64,000 bases of DNA from the NCBI GenBank assembly GCA_018340805.1, contig JACMZG010000008.1:28614869-28678868 (forward strand), given 5' to 3'. Positions 1 to 10,499 of the stretch are shown here, one piece after another. How positions within the stretch are numbered: the stretch's first letter is position 1; each line of letters starts with the position of its first letter. The DNA is from Microvelia longipes. Taxonomy: Eukaryota; Arthropoda; Insecta; Hemiptera; Veliidae. A model generated the notes under the pieces. That model saw only the letters and a list, made by a program, of their open reading frames with translations, was not told where the DNA came from and made no database searches. The position numbers were made by a program, and so were the translations under genes.

Positions 1-476
1 TTTATTCACAATATCCCTTATAACAGTTATTAGCAAAATAATCTGTAAGTATATTAATAAATAATTTTTGGGAATTATAAAGAATAAGCGAAATATCTAA
101 TTACTGGTTAAATATTTGATTAAATTTTACTTTTGATTTTTCTACATTTGGACTACAGAAAAAATTAACTTTCCAATTTTTGATATTATATTTCATTGAA
201 TTACAACAATTATTAATAATAATTTTTTCATTTGTAAGTGTTTATAATATTATTCAAAAATTAGAAATATTTGCAACAATGTATTACTTATAAATATTGA
301 AAAGTATTAATTTTGATAAATAATTATTTGCTGTTTTTTTAAATTCATTATTGTTTATATTATCAACAATTATTGAAATTAACAGTTCAAATACAATTAT
401 AATAATAAAATATATAAGACATTAATATTTTAGTATTTAAATAATATTAATCAAATAAATAATATGCTATATACTT
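1..476. other. AT-rich sequence, no gene seen
   Basis: This stretch is very AT-rich with short poly-A and poly-T runs. I see no reading frame, splice pair or repeat unit in it. It leads into the minisatellite that follows. Confidence 0.6.
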
Positions 477-2987
477 TTTTAATATATGTTGTCCAATACA
501 TTTTTGCTCTAATACATTTTGTCCAATATTGTTCTAATTACTTTTTCTAATATATTTTGTCCAATAGGTTTTGTTAATATATTGTCTATATATATTTTGT
601 CTAATATATGTTTTTTTTGTCTAATATATTTTGTCTTATATATTTTGTCTAATACTTTTGTCTAAATTTGTCCTAATATATTTTGTCTAAATATTTTGTC
701 TAATATATTTTGTCTAATTATTTTTGTCCTAATATATATTTTGTCCTAATACATTTTGTCTAATATAGTTTCCAATATACTTTGTCCTAATATATTTTGT
801 AATATATTTTGTCTATATATATATTTTGTCTAATATATTTTGTCTAATATATTTGTTAATTTTTGGTCTAATATCATATATATATTGTCTAATATATTTT
901 GTCTATATAATATTTTGTCTTATTTTTGTCTATATATTTGTCTAATAATTGTCTAATAATTTTGTCTATATATTTGTCCAATATATATATATTTTGTCTA
1001 ATAATTTTGTCTAATATTTTTGTCCAATATATTTTGTCTAATATATTTGTCTAATATATTTGTCTATTTGTCTAATACATTTGTCTAATATATTTTGTCT
1101 AATAATATATTTTGTCCTAATACATTTTGTCTAATATATTTGTCAATATATTTTTTCTAATCAATTTGTCTAATACATATTTGGTCTATATATTATTTTC
1201 TAATAATATTTTGTCTAATAATTTGTCCTTAATATATATTTGTCTATATATTATTGTCTAATATATTTTGTCTAATATATTGGTCTAATATATTTGTCCC
1301 AATACATGGTTTTCTAATATATTTTGTCCAATAATTTCCAATATATTGTTCAATATATTTTGTCTAATACATATATTTTGTCCAATATAATTTTGTCTAA
1401 TATATTTTTGTCCAATACATTTTTCTAATATATTTGTCCTATATATTTTGTCTAATATAGTTGTCTATACATCTTTGGCCTACATTTGTCAATATATTGT
1501 CAATATATCTTTCCAATATATTTTCCAACTACATTTGTCTAATATATTTGTCTAATATATTTTGGTCCAATATATCTGTCCCAATATATTTTGTCCTAAT
1601 ATATTTGTCTTTATATACTTTTTCTAATATACTTTGTCCATACATTTGGTCTATATATTTTGTCTAATATATTTGTCTACTAATTTTTGTCCAAAATTTC
1701 TAATTATATTTTGTCCTTATATACTTTTTCTAAATACTTTGTCCAATAATTTGTCTAATAATTTTGTCTAATATATTTGTCCAATATAATTTGTCTAATA
1801 TATTTTGTCCAATATATTTTTCCAATATATTTGTTCTAATATATTGTCAATAACATTTGTCCAATATATTTGTCTAAAATATTGTCTCATCTTTTCTAAT
1901 ATATTTTTCTAAAATTTTTGCTTATATCCTTTTCTAACTATATTTTGTCTCAATACATTTGTCCTAATATATTTGTCCAATACTATTTTCTAATATACTT
2001 TTTCTAAAACATATATTTTGTCCACTAATACAATTTGTCCTAATTTACTTTCTTCTAATATATTGTCTAAAAAACATTTTGGTCCAATATACTTTTGTTC
2101 TAATATATTTGTCTATATACTTTTCTAATACATTTTGTCTAATAATTTTTGGGGTCCAATATATTTTTCCCAATATATTGTCTAACATTTCTAATATTAT
2201 TTGTCCAATATTTTGTCTAAATATTTGTAAACATTTTGTCTAATAATTTTGCTAATATATTTGTCTAATATATTTTGTCTTATAACTTTCTAATATATTT
2301 TGTCTTATATACTTGTCTGAAATTTTGTCTAATACAATTTTGTCTAATAATTTTGTCCCAATATATTTTGTCCAATATAATTTTGTCTAATACATTTTGT
2401 CTAATATATTTTTGTCCAATATCATTATTGTCAATACATTTTGTCCAATACATTTCTCAATAACTTTTGGTCTAATATATTTGTCTAATAATTTTGTCTA
2501 ATACGATTTTTCCAATACATTTTGTTCTAATATACTTTTGTCTAACTATATTGCCAATATATTTGTCCAATACATTTGTCTAATTATACTGTTTGTCTAA
2601 TATATTTGTCCAATTAATTTTGCCAATATATTTCGTATATATAATGTCTTAAATACTAAATTTTGTCCAATATATTTTTGTCCCTAATACTATTTGTCCA
2701 ATACATTGTCCAATATATTTTCTAATATTTTTCTAATTATACTTTGTCCAATACATTTTGTCTAAAATTTTCTAATATATTTTTGGCCCTAATATATTTT
2801 GTTAATAACTTTGTCCAATACTATTTGTCCAAAATAATTTCTTAATATATTTTTGTCTAATATTTTTGTCTAATATAATTTTTGTCCAATAACATTTTGT
2901 CATATATTATATTTGTCTAATAATATTGTCTAATATATTTTGTCTTATATTATCTTTTTCTAATAATTTTGTCTAATACAATTTTGT
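477..2987. repeat. Degenerate AT-rich minisatellite (about 14-bp unit)
   Basis: The stretch is built from head-to-tail copies of a unit close to TAATATATTTTGTC, with frequent variants such as TAATATATTTGTC and CCAATACATTTTGTC. Unit length drifts between about 11 and 17 bases through single-base insertions and deletions. Both 5' and 3' units have the same character over 2.5 kb, giving roughly 170-180 units. Short reading frames in it (for example 1461-1667 and 2275-2463) encode only repeated Leu/Ser/Asn/Ile/Phe and are not genes. The right edge lies against the broken integrase end of the BEL element, with no intervening sequence. The indel noise could be real divergence or unpolished long-read consensus. 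Confidence 0.9.
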
Positions 2988-3322
2988 TTAATAGGGCCAA
3001 GTAGTCTTAACTCCTACAGCTGTGAATGCTGAATATTTTGTCACTAGCCCTGCATTTCGGATTGGGGCCATCAATGGTGCAGCTGGTTTGCCACGGTTCT
3101 TTTGACAGTCTATGCAAGCTCTGGCACAACTTCTCACCGCTGATCTAACGTTAAGTATCCAAAACTTCTGTCTGAGTTCATTAATAATCGTTTCTTGACC
3201 CTGGTGTAAAAACTTTAAATGATAATTTTTAATCAGTAGTTTGGTTAGTCTGTGTTTTGAGTCTAATATTATTGGCTTTTTGACTTCCTCGTCCAAGTTT
3301 GGACTTCTTTTAACTCTACTAT
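2988..3322 (-). pseudogene. pol: BEL/Pao integrase zinc-binding domain, truncated (left copy)
   Basis: About 100 residues read from 3296 down to 2988. They show the HHCC zinc-binding domain of a retroelement integrase: two histidines in YHLKFLHQG, then two cysteines in ARACIDCQKNRGKP. In BEL/Pao polyproteins this domain precedes the DDE catalytic core that joins element cDNA to host DNA. Here the frame continues a few residues into the start of the core (a VGV motif), then is disturbed by a small indel and stops at the minisatellite. The DDE core, the 3' untranslated part and the 3' LTR are absent. It continues the upstream segment 3323-3844 after a frame change. Identification is firm; function is lost. 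Confidence 0.85.
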
Positions 3323-3878
3323 TTATTTAAGTAAATCATTTTCTAAAATAGGACTCAACTCATAGAGTCGACTAGAATTTTTAATCTGTTTTTGATTTAA
3401 AAGTAATTTATATTCGTCCGGAAAGCTCTCACGTTGAGACATTTTTAAACATTCTAATTCTCCCAAATTTATTTCGTCCACAGTCAGATAGTTTGTACGT
3501 TGTGAGTCAATTTTTCTACAATTTTTGAGAAACCTAATTACATAAGCCATTGTATCGATTACCCGTTTATAGTAATAAAATCGTGAAAAGTCTATTAAAC
3601 TTTGAGTTTCTTGTAAATTTAAAACAAAATATTTTTTAACTTCGTCATCCTCAATTTTTTTCTCGTCAAATTTAGGTTTAGGCCAGTCATTTTCGTTAAG
3701 TTTTAAAAATGCGGGACCCTCGATCCAACGCATCTGTTCTATATTTTTGAAGGTTTCCCCCCTTGTTGCCTCGTCAGCAACATTGTCTTTGGTTGGTACC
3801 CAATGCCAACATTTTTTATCAGTAAGGGTCTGAATTTCAGACAACCTTCTGGCTATATAAGGACTATACTTCGTAGGG
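3323..3878 (-). pseudogene. pol: BEL/Pao pol, RNase H end to integrase linker (left copy)
   Basis: The open frame 3844-3323 encodes about 173 residues. It begins in the C-terminal part of the RNase H region (SEIQTLTDKKCWHWVPT, KDNVADEATRG), a stretch typical of BEL/Pao elements where VP.. NPAD/NVAD marks the end of RNase H. It runs into the linker before integrase. Residues WHWVPTKDNVADEATRG match the same region at about 8180-8245 of the right copy, which breaks off there. Only the left copy therefore preserves this section. The frame is separated by small indels from both the RNase H piece at 3879 and the integrase piece at 2988. It is part of a non-functional polyprotein. Confidence 0.82.
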
Positions 3879-4554
3879 CTATTTCTTATTCGATGCCACG
3901 TAATAGTTGAGTCTGTCCAGAAAAATATTGTTTATTTGGATTGTATGTGCATCAATAACCACCTTAGAGATCTTAGCCGCTAATACAGCCGCCTGAAGCT
4001 CTAATCGAGGTATAGTTAAGGGTTTAAGAGATGCTACCTTGATTTCGCAAACAAAGATGACATTTACTTTTCCAAAAGTGTCTGTTAGACGTAAATACGC
4101 TACTGCTGCATATCCTCTGAGACTTGCGTCGCAGAAAACGTGCAACTTTACGTCTGATAGTTTATCTAAATTCTTTGTGTAGCATCTTGGCACTGTCATA
4201 GACTTTATTCGTCTCAATTCTTCCACAAGGTCTATCCATAGAGACACTAATTCGGATGCTATAGGTTTGTCCCAGTCAGTCTTAGTTTTCCATATCTCTT
4301 GCATAAGAAGTCTGCCTTTCATTGTTATGGGCGATAAAAAGCCTAAAGGATCAAATACGGACATGATGATGGTCAACGCTTGTCTTTTGGTTGGGATGTC
4401 CGTCTTTGCTATCATGTCTTCCTTGTGCTTCAGTAAAGCTGACTGAAATGTAAATATATCGTTCGTGCAGTCCCATGACATTCCTAGGACGCGTTCAATA
4501 GTTGGTTCGAAATTTAATTTTACGTTTTGAAATGTTTTGATCTTTTCTCTATTG
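3879..4554 (-). pseudogene. pol: BEL/Pao pol, RT thumb and RNase H (left copy, inner piece)
   Basis: The frame 4481-3879 encodes about 200 residues. It starts at MSWDCTNDIFTFQ, which follows the RT catalytic region in this family. It continues through FDPLGFLSPITMKGRLLMQ, a hallmark of BEL/Pao polyproteins, to the RNase H motifs FCDASLRGYAAVAY and LELQAAVLAAKIS. The third RNase H motif (WTDS in the right copy) is lost here to a frame change near 3920. At the upstream end the match to the RT stops at about 4554, at EKRSK. The next bases (4555-4572) match nothing else in the element, and then RNase H sequence starts again. Confidence 0.82.
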
Positions 4555-4575
4555 AGCCTACTCTTCCTATGATTC
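4555..4575. other. Aberrant junction in left BEL copy
   Basis: Read in element sense, RNase H coding sequence up to about 4576 is followed by about 20 unrelated bases, and then the element jumps back to the RT segment at EKRSK (4554). This makes a partial internal tandem duplication of the RT-thumb/RNase H region. A comparable but different jump occurs at about 8179. Confidence 0.75.
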
Positions 4576-4996
4576 TGTCCAGAAAAACATATTGTTTATT
4601 TGGATTGTATGTGCATCAATATTAGAGATCTAGCCGCTAATACAGCCGCCTGAAGCTCTAATCGACTACCCTTGATTTCGCAAATGACATTTACTTTTCC
4701 AAAAGTGTCTGTTAGACGTAAATACGCTACTGCTGCATATCCTCTGAGACTTGCGTCGCAGAAAACGTGCAACTGTACGTCTGATATTTTATCTAAATTT
4801 TTTGTGTAGCATCTTGGCACTGTCAGACTTTATTCGTCTCCATTCTTCCACAAGGTCTATCCATAGAGACACTAATTCGGATGCTATAGGTTCATCCCAG
4901 TAAGTCTTAGTTTTCCATATCTCTTGCATAAGAAGTCTGCCTTTCATTGTTATTGGCGATAAAAACCTAAAGGATCAAATACGGACATGATGATGG
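4576..4996 (-). pseudogene. pol: BEL/Pao RNase H fragment (left copy, outer piece)
   Basis: The frame 4820-4596 encodes 74 residues with FCDASLRGYAAVAY and LELQAAVLAA, a second copy of the RNase H region found at 4000-4190. Compared with the right copy it lacks several short blocks (about 10-30 bases each, for example within 4620-4685), so it is a more damaged version. The upstream part to 4996 corresponds to the DPLGFLSPITMKGR segment, out of frame. It joins the RT segment at 4997 directly upstream and ends in the aberrant junction at 4555-4575. Confidence 0.78.
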
Positions 4997-5935
4997 TCAA
5001 CGCTTGTCTTTTGGTTGGATGTCCGTCATTGCTATCATGTCTTCCTTGTGCTTCAGTAAAGCTGACTGAAATGTAAATATATCGTTCGTGCAGTCCCATG
5101 ACATTCCTAGGACGCGTTCAATAGTTGGTTCGAAATTTAATTTTACGTTTTGAAATGTTTTTGATCTTTTCTCTATTGGAATCTCATTCATAAATTCTTC
5201 AGAATTGCTTACGAAATTTCGTAAATTGAATGCTCCATTTTCAAAAATTTCTATAACCTCTTTTGCGAGTTTAACTGCTTCTTCCACTGTATTTCTAGAA
5301 TCTACATAATCATCCATGTAGCATTTCTTGTTTATAGCATGGACAGCATCTGGAAATATTTCTTTAAAATTTTCGGCATTTTTTCTAGTGACATACATGG
5401 CTACTGTTGGTGAACATACTGCTCCAAATATCATAACCTGCATTATCATCTCGTTCGGAGGTTTAATTCTTTCCTTCCCTCGCCACAAGAATCTTTGAGC
5501 TTGTCTATCTTCTTCTTTTATTTTAACTTGCAAAAACATTTCCTGGATGTCCGCTACAAACGCAATTTTGAACTGTCTCAATCCGAATAAAAGATGTATC
5601 AAATTATTAAAAAGGTCAGGTCCTGTTAAAAGGTTATCATTCAAACTTTGTCCATATGATTTTGCCGTAGCATCAAAAACAAATCTAAACTTGTTAGGTT
5701 TTCTAGGATTAGTGACTGGAAAGTGAGGTAAATACCAAGTTTTGTCTGATTTTTCTCTAGCTTCTTCTTCTGTTAGTTCTCTAGCATAGCCTTTCCTGAT
5801 AAAAATCTTCTACTTGCTCACTGTACTGTTCACATAGTTTTTCATTCATATCCATTTTCCTTTCAACACAATGTAGTCTTCTAATTGCTGCCTTCTTACT
5901 TTCTGGCAACTTTATGTCATCTTTCTTCCATACTA
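4997..5935 (-). pseudogene. pol: BEL/Pao reverse transcriptase (left copy)
   Basis: The main frame 5644-4997 encodes 215 residues of the RT catalytic core. Motif A is VADIQEMFLQVKI, motif B region is MIFGAVCSPTVAMYV, and motif C is CYMDDYVDS with the YMDD catalytic box. The enzyme copies element RNA into cDNA in cytoplasmic particles. The N-terminal RT part (5640-5935) is present and matches 9425-9762 of the right copy, but an extra base in an A-run near 5805 breaks the frame. At one site the left copy has the T4 run that keeps frame just before LNDNLLTG, where the right copy has T3. RT sequence is almost identical between copies. Confidence 0.85.
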
Positions 5936-6683
5936 AGCCTACTTCCCAATGTTTATCTTCTGTCTGTATGCATGTTTTTCTATTATTTTCATTGCTCTTA
6001 GGTCTTCTTCAGTCATAGTCTTCTTTTCATTATTAGTTTTTGCTGCATTAGTTAAATCTAAGAAATCATGTTCAAACATTTGTTTCATTAAATATTTAAG
6101 TTCTTTATCATCATTTTCTTTCACATGAAGTATAAATTCGTCATCTATTCTGTCGTAATATCTATTTGTCGGCCCGTGTACTACCCAACCAAGCTTTGTT
6201 CTGGACGCCATTGGAGCATTTCTTGGTCCTTGAACAACCTCGCGGGCAATAGTTAAGTCGATATTGTCCTGTCCTATTAGTAGTAACGGTTGTCTTGATG
6301 TAAATGTTTGAAACGGAATATCTTTTAAATGAGGCCACCGACTTTTTAATTGATCTTCTCTTATAGTTTGAATTGGCAATTTTAAATTCGAAATTGTTCT
6401 CACTCTTTTTAATTCAAAAATTTCCGAATCATGTCCTTTAATTTTGATGCTAAGTATCCTAGAATCATCTTCTGAATAAGTTTGTTCGTTTGTCCATGCA
6501 ATATTTATTGGTGCTGTATCCCCTTTTATTATTCATTAGCTAAGTTAGCATCTATGAGTGTTACCGTCGAAGCTTCGTCTAACAAAGCGCATGTTTTGAC
6601 TTCTATGTTGTCGTTTCCATATAGCGTAATCGGTATGATACGTAGTAATACTTTTAAATTTTTGATCCGTTCATTCTGATGTC
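5936..6683 (-). pseudogene. pol: BEL/Pao protease and pol N-terminal region (left copy)
   Basis: The frame 6403-5939 encodes 154 residues, including LLLIGQDNIDLTIAREV and ASRTKLGWVVHGP, a conserved block between protease and RT in BEL/Pao polyproteins. Upstream, 6480-6660 carries the aspartic-protease-like segment with LLDEASTVTLI, but a small deletion near 6530 relative to 10300-10320 interrupts the frame. The protease would cleave the Gag-Pol precursor inside the particle. The expected active-site triad is usually D-S/T-G or D-x-G-S; here it reads D-E-A-S in both copies. Boundaries with gag are by similarity to the right copy. Confidence 0.78.
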
Positions 6684-7887
6684 CTACAATGTCTGTGTCA
6701 GTCTTCTCTTTTTCTGTTCATTTGTAGACGTACTTGTCTGGGTATAATCTGGTAGTTTCTTCTTATCTTTATGTAAGAGAGAGTGGTGTCTAAGTTCGCA
6801 TCCATTTTTTCCACATTTACTTTTTGCTCTGCACTGTTTCACTTGATGTCGACTGAACAAGCACGAAAAACAACGTTTAAATTTCGTAACATACTGCCAT
6901 CTTTCATCAACGCTTGCTTTCAAAAATACAGGGCAAGACTCCCACGTTGCACATTCTTTCTTACAAATTAAACAATATTTTTGTTTATGTCTGTCATATT
7001 TTTCTCTTTGTTGATATGCCGCAAACGTGTATTCTTTGCTTGATTTTTTATCTTTTTCTTGGAGAGGCGTGATTATCGACGCGGCTTCCGCTATATTGCT
7101 AAGCCAATCTGAAAAATGTTGTAATGATACAACATTAGTTTCTAGGTTTAATACGTGCTGCCCCCAACTAAGTTTCATATTAGCTGATAATTTGCTGATT
7201 AATTCTTTCAGCAATGTTGGATTTTGCAAATGATGTTTTTGATCAAGTGAATTTATCGTCACGACTAGGTTTCTAACAGTATCGCTAAATTCTATTAAAG
7301 CTTCCGGTCTGTATTCTTTCTGGAAAGGACAACTACGTATTTTTCCAATCATGGTTTCTATAATATAGTCTGATCTTCCAAACCGTCTGGTTAAAATTTT
7401 AATAATTTCTGAAACGTTCTCTGGATAAATTAATAACGAGTGTACAGCATGTCTTGCTTTGTCTTTTAAAGATTTTTGAAGTCTAGATAAATTTTCGGAG
7501 TCTGATAAATGATATGTTTCTGTAGATCTCTTGAATTCTGCGATCCACAGCCATTGTTCAACTTCCCCTCCGAAGGTTGGCAATTCTCGATTGGCTGTTT
7601 GCTTGCACCATACATGTACCGGGAAGTCTGGTTTAAAATTTTTACTTTAGAAGAACCTGCTTTTTCATTTTTATTATTCGTATCATTATTCTCATTATTC
7701 ACTTACTATTATTCATCATGTCATAATTTATTCTGTCATCATTTTTTGATGTTTATCTTGCCATATATCTTTTCATCTATTTTATTAATATCTGAAATGT
7801 TATCGTCATTTTTAGTAAATTTTAATTTATCAACACTTTGAATTATTTCAGGTTGATCATTATTTTCAATTAATTGCCCAATTGAAT
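6684..7887 (-). pseudogene. gag: BEL/Pao gag, 5'-truncated (left copy)
   Basis: The frame 7583-6684 encodes 299 residues of gag, nearly identical to the right copy. It ends in the nucleocapsid part: CLICKKECATWESC, the zinc knuckle CFSCLFSRHQVKQC (C-x2-C-x4-H-x4-C), and KCGKNGCELRHHSLLH. This C-terminal part stays in frame here, while the right copy loses it to a T-run difference near 10590. The region 7583-7887 is the gag middle, frame-shifted (7702-7466 reads one wrong frame after NNKNE). The copy stops at 7887, next to the single n; this point equals 11677 of the right copy, so the N-terminal about 180 residues are missing. Confidence 0.85.
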
Positions 7888-7888
7888 N
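7888..7888. other. Ambiguous base 'n' at contig-like join
   Basis: The only non-ACGT base noticed in the window. Left of it the sequence is gag of the left BEL copy; right of it the sequence jumps to the RT-thumb segment (equivalent to about 8745 and 4335). No biological junction sequence is visible. It probably marks a one-base scaffold join. Confidence 0.9.
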
Positions 7889-8178
7889 GGCGATAAAAGC
7901 CTAAAGGATCAAATACGGACATGATGATGGTCAACGCTTGTCTTTTGGTTGGGATGTCCGTCTTTGCTACATGTCTTCCTTGTGCTCAGTAAAGCTGACT
8001 GAAATGTAAATATATCGTTCGTGCAGTCCCATGACATTCCTAGGACGAGTTCAATAGTTGGTTCGAAATTTAATTTTACGTTTTGAAATGTTTTTGATCT
8101 TTTCTCTATTGGAATCTCATTCATAAATTCTTCAGAATTGCTTTACGAAATTTCGTAAATTGAATGCTCCCTTTTCAA
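7889..8178 (-). pseudogene. pol: BEL/Pao RT-thumb fragment at the join (right copy)
   Basis: The frame 8124-7909 encodes 71 residues, NEIPIEKRSKTFQNVKL through MSWDCTNDIFTFQSALL. This is a further copy of the RT-thumb segment seen at 8745-9030, 4996-5220 and, in part, 4340-4554. It carries private differences: ELVLG for ERVLG, and lost bases in the LKHKEDMIA stretch. It lies after the right copy's RNase H piece in element sense, so the order is aberrant, and it ends at the n. Confidence 0.8.
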
Positions 8179-8438
8179 ATTAGCAACATGTCTTTGGGTT
8201 GGTACCAATGCCAATTTTTTATCAGTAAGGGTCTGAATTTCAGACAACCTTCTGGCTATATAAGGACTATACTTCGTAGGGCTATTTCTTATTCGATGCC
8301 ACGTAATAGTTGAGTCTGTCCAGAAAAACATATTGTTTATTTGGATTGTATGTGCATCAATAACCACCTTAGAGATCTTAGCCGCTAATACAGCCGCCTG
8401 AAGCTCTAATCGAGGTATAGTTAAGGGTTTAAGAGATG
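8179..8438 (-). pseudogene. pol: BEL/Pao RNase H C-terminal part (right copy)
   Basis: The frame 8469-8143 continues RNase H after a frame change at about 8455-8475. It contains LELQAAVLAAKISKVVIDA and the third acidic motif FWTDSTITWH, then YIARRLSEIQTLTDKK and VPT. These supply the catalytic Glu and Asp of RNase H, which removes RNA from the RNA:DNA hybrid during reverse transcription. The segment breaks at about 8179 (after the residues HVAN) and jumps back to RT sequence, so no integrase follows in this copy. Confidence 0.8.
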
Positions 8439-9428
8439 CTACCTTGATTTCGCAAAACAAAGATGACATTTACCTTTTCCAAAAGTGTCTGTTAGACGTA
8501 AATACGCTACTGCTGCATATCCTCTGAGACTTGCGTCGCAGAAAACGTGCAACTGTACATCTGATAGTTTATCTAAATTCTTTGTGTAGCATCTTGGCAC
8601 TGTCATAGACTTTATTCGTCTCAATTCTTCCACAAGGTCTATCCATAGAGACACTAATTCGGATGCTATAGGTTTGTCCCAGTCAGTCTTAGTTTTCCAT
8701 ATCTCTTGCATAAGAAGTCTGCCTTTCATTGTTATGGGCGATAAAAAGCCTAAAGGATCAAATACGGACATGATGATGGTCAACGCTTGTCTTTTGGTTG
8801 GGATGTCCGTCTTTGCTATCATGTCTTCCTTGTGCTTCAGTAAAGCTGACTGAAATGTAAATATATCGTTCGTGCAGTCCCATGACATTCCTAGGACGCG
8901 TTCAATAGTTGGTTCGAAATTTAATTTTACGTTTTGAAATGTTTTTGATCTTTTCTCTATTGGAATCTCATTCATAAATTCTTCAGAATTGCTTACGAAA
9001 TTTCGTAAATTGAATGCTCCATTTTCAAAAATTTCTATAACCTCTTTTGCGAGTTTAACTGCTTCTTCCACTGTATTTCTAGAATCTACATAATCATCCA
9101 TGTAGCATTTCTTGTTTATAGCATGGACAGCATCTGGAAATATTTCTTTAAAATTTTCGGCATTTTTTCTAGTGACATACATGGCTACTGTTGGTGAACA
9201 TACTGCTCCAAATATCATAACCTGCATTATCATCTCGTTCGGAGGTTTAATTCTTTCCTTCCCTCGCCACAAGAATCTTTGAGCTTGTCTATCTTCTTCT
9301 TTTATTTTAACTTGCAAAAACATTTCCTGGATGTCCGCTACAAACGCAATTTTGAACTGTCTCAATCCGAATAAAAGATGTATCAAATTATTAAAAAGGT
9401 CAGGTCCTGTTAAAAGGTTATCATTCAA
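8439..9428 (-). pseudogene. pol: BEL/Pao reverse transcriptase/RNase H (right copy)
   Basis: The longest uninterrupted pol segment in the window, 329 residues. It has the RT core with motif A (VADIQEMFLQ), motif B region (FGAVCSPTVAMYV) and motif C (CYMDDYVDS), then the thumb (NEIPIEKRSKTFQNV), FDPLGFLSPITMKGRLL, and the first RNase H Asp in VFCDASLRGYAAVAY. The apparent start Met at 9428 is internal: the real frame continues upstream from FVFDATA at about 9440, where one T is missing relative to the left copy. The C-terminal end at 8439 is also a frame break. The Pao-type order protease-RT-RNase H-integrase is preserved up to here. Confidence 0.88.
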
Positions 9429-9762
9429 ACTTTGTCCATATGATTTGCCGTAGCATCAAAAACAAATCTAAACTTGTTAGGTTTTCTAGGATTAGTGACT
9501 GGAAAGTGAGGTAAATACCAAGTTTTGTCTGATTTTTCTCTAGCTTCTTCTTCTGTTAGTTCTCTAGCATAGCCTTTCCTGATAAAATCTTCTACTTGCT
9601 CACTGTACTGTTCACATAGTTTTTCATTCATATCCATTTTCCTTTCAACACAATGTAGTCTTCTAATTGCTGCCTTACTTTCTGGCAACTTTATGTCATC
9701 TTTCTTCCATACTAAGCCTACTTCCCAATGTTTATCTTCTGTCTGTATGCATGTTTCTTCTA
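9425..9762 (-). pseudogene. pol: BEL/Pao RT N-terminal region (right copy)
   Basis: The frame 9688-9425 encodes 87 residues, MPESKAAIRRLHCVERKMD through YLPHFPVTNPRKPNKFRFVFDATA. The motif TWYLPHFPV..P.K...FRFVFDA is the start of BEL/Pao RT (fingers). The last residues of the frame are a shift artefact: a T3 run stands where the left copy has T4 (near 9443), and restoring frame would lead to the next segment. The stretch 9689-9762 links to the protease/linker frame and holds another break, near 9755. Confidence 0.85.
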
Positions 9763-10187
9763 TTATTTCATTGCTCTTAGGTCTTCTTCAGTCATAGTCT
9801 TCTTTTCATTATTAGTTTTTGCTGCATTAGTTAAATCTAAGAAATCATGTTCAAACATTTGTTTCATTAAATATTTAAGTTCTTTATCATCATTTTCTTT
9901 CACATGAAGTATAAATTCGTCATCTATTCTGTCGTAATATCTATTTGTCGGCCCGTGTACTACCCAACCAAGCTTTGTTCTGGACGCCATTGGAGCATTT
10001 CTTGGTCCTTGAACAACCTCGCGGGCAATAGTTAAGTCGATATTGTCCTGTCCTATTAGTAGTAACGGTTGTCTTGATGTAAATGTTTGAAACGGAATAT
10101 CTTTTAAATGAGGCCAGCGACTTTTTAATTGATCTTCTCTTATAGTTTGAATTGGCAATTTTAAATTCGAAATTGTTCTCACTCTTT
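9763..10187 (-). pseudogene. pol: BEL/Pao pol linker after protease (right copy)
   Basis: 139 residues nearly identical to 6403-5939 of the left copy. The conserved block PLLLIGQDNIDLTIAREV, QGPRNAPMASRTKLGWVVHG is characteristic of the region between the aspartic protease and RT in BEL/Pao polyproteins. The end differs between the copies because of an indel near 9755-9765. It is separated from the protease frame upstream by a small shift near 10230. Confidence 0.83.
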
Positions 10188-10499
10188 TTAATTCAAAAAT
10201 TTCCGAATCATGTCCTTTAATTTTGATGCTAAGTATCTAGAATCATCTTCTGAATAAGTTTGTTCGTTTGTCCATGCAATATTTATTGGTGCTGTATCCC
10301 CTTTTATTTTTAATTCATTAGCTAAGTTAGCATCTATGAGTGTTACCGTCGAAGCTTCGTCTAACAAAGCGCATGTTTTGACTTCTATGTTGTCGTTTCC
10401 ATATAGCGTAATCGGTATGATACGTAGTAATACTTTCAAATTTTTTATCCGTTCTTTTTGATGTCCTACAATGTCTGTGTCAGTCTTCTCTTTTCTGTT
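10188..10499 (-). pseudogene. pol: BEL/Pao aspartic protease (right copy)
   Basis: The frame 10439-10188 encodes 83 residues: KVLLRIIPITLYGNDNIEVK, then CALLDEASTVTLIDANLANEL. Position and the LLD..S..TLI pattern identify the retroviral-type aspartic protease of BEL/Pao elements, active as a dimer when Gag-Pol is cut. The triad D-E-A-S is present in both copies, so it is not a random error in one; whether it is active cannot be judged. After KGDTAPINIAWTNEQTYSEDDSRYLA the frame shifts relative to the left copy. Confidence 0.78.

Noticed and set aside
1461..2463. Reading frames inside the minisatellite (1461-1667, 2275-2463)
   Set aside because: They only translate the repeat unit; no independent coding signal.
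6482..7841. Plus-strand frames inside the BEL copies (6482, 6783, 7027, 7509, 10807, 11289, 11311)
   Set aside because: They lie antisense to gag and pol, whose minus-strand translation is clearly homologous to BEL/Pao.
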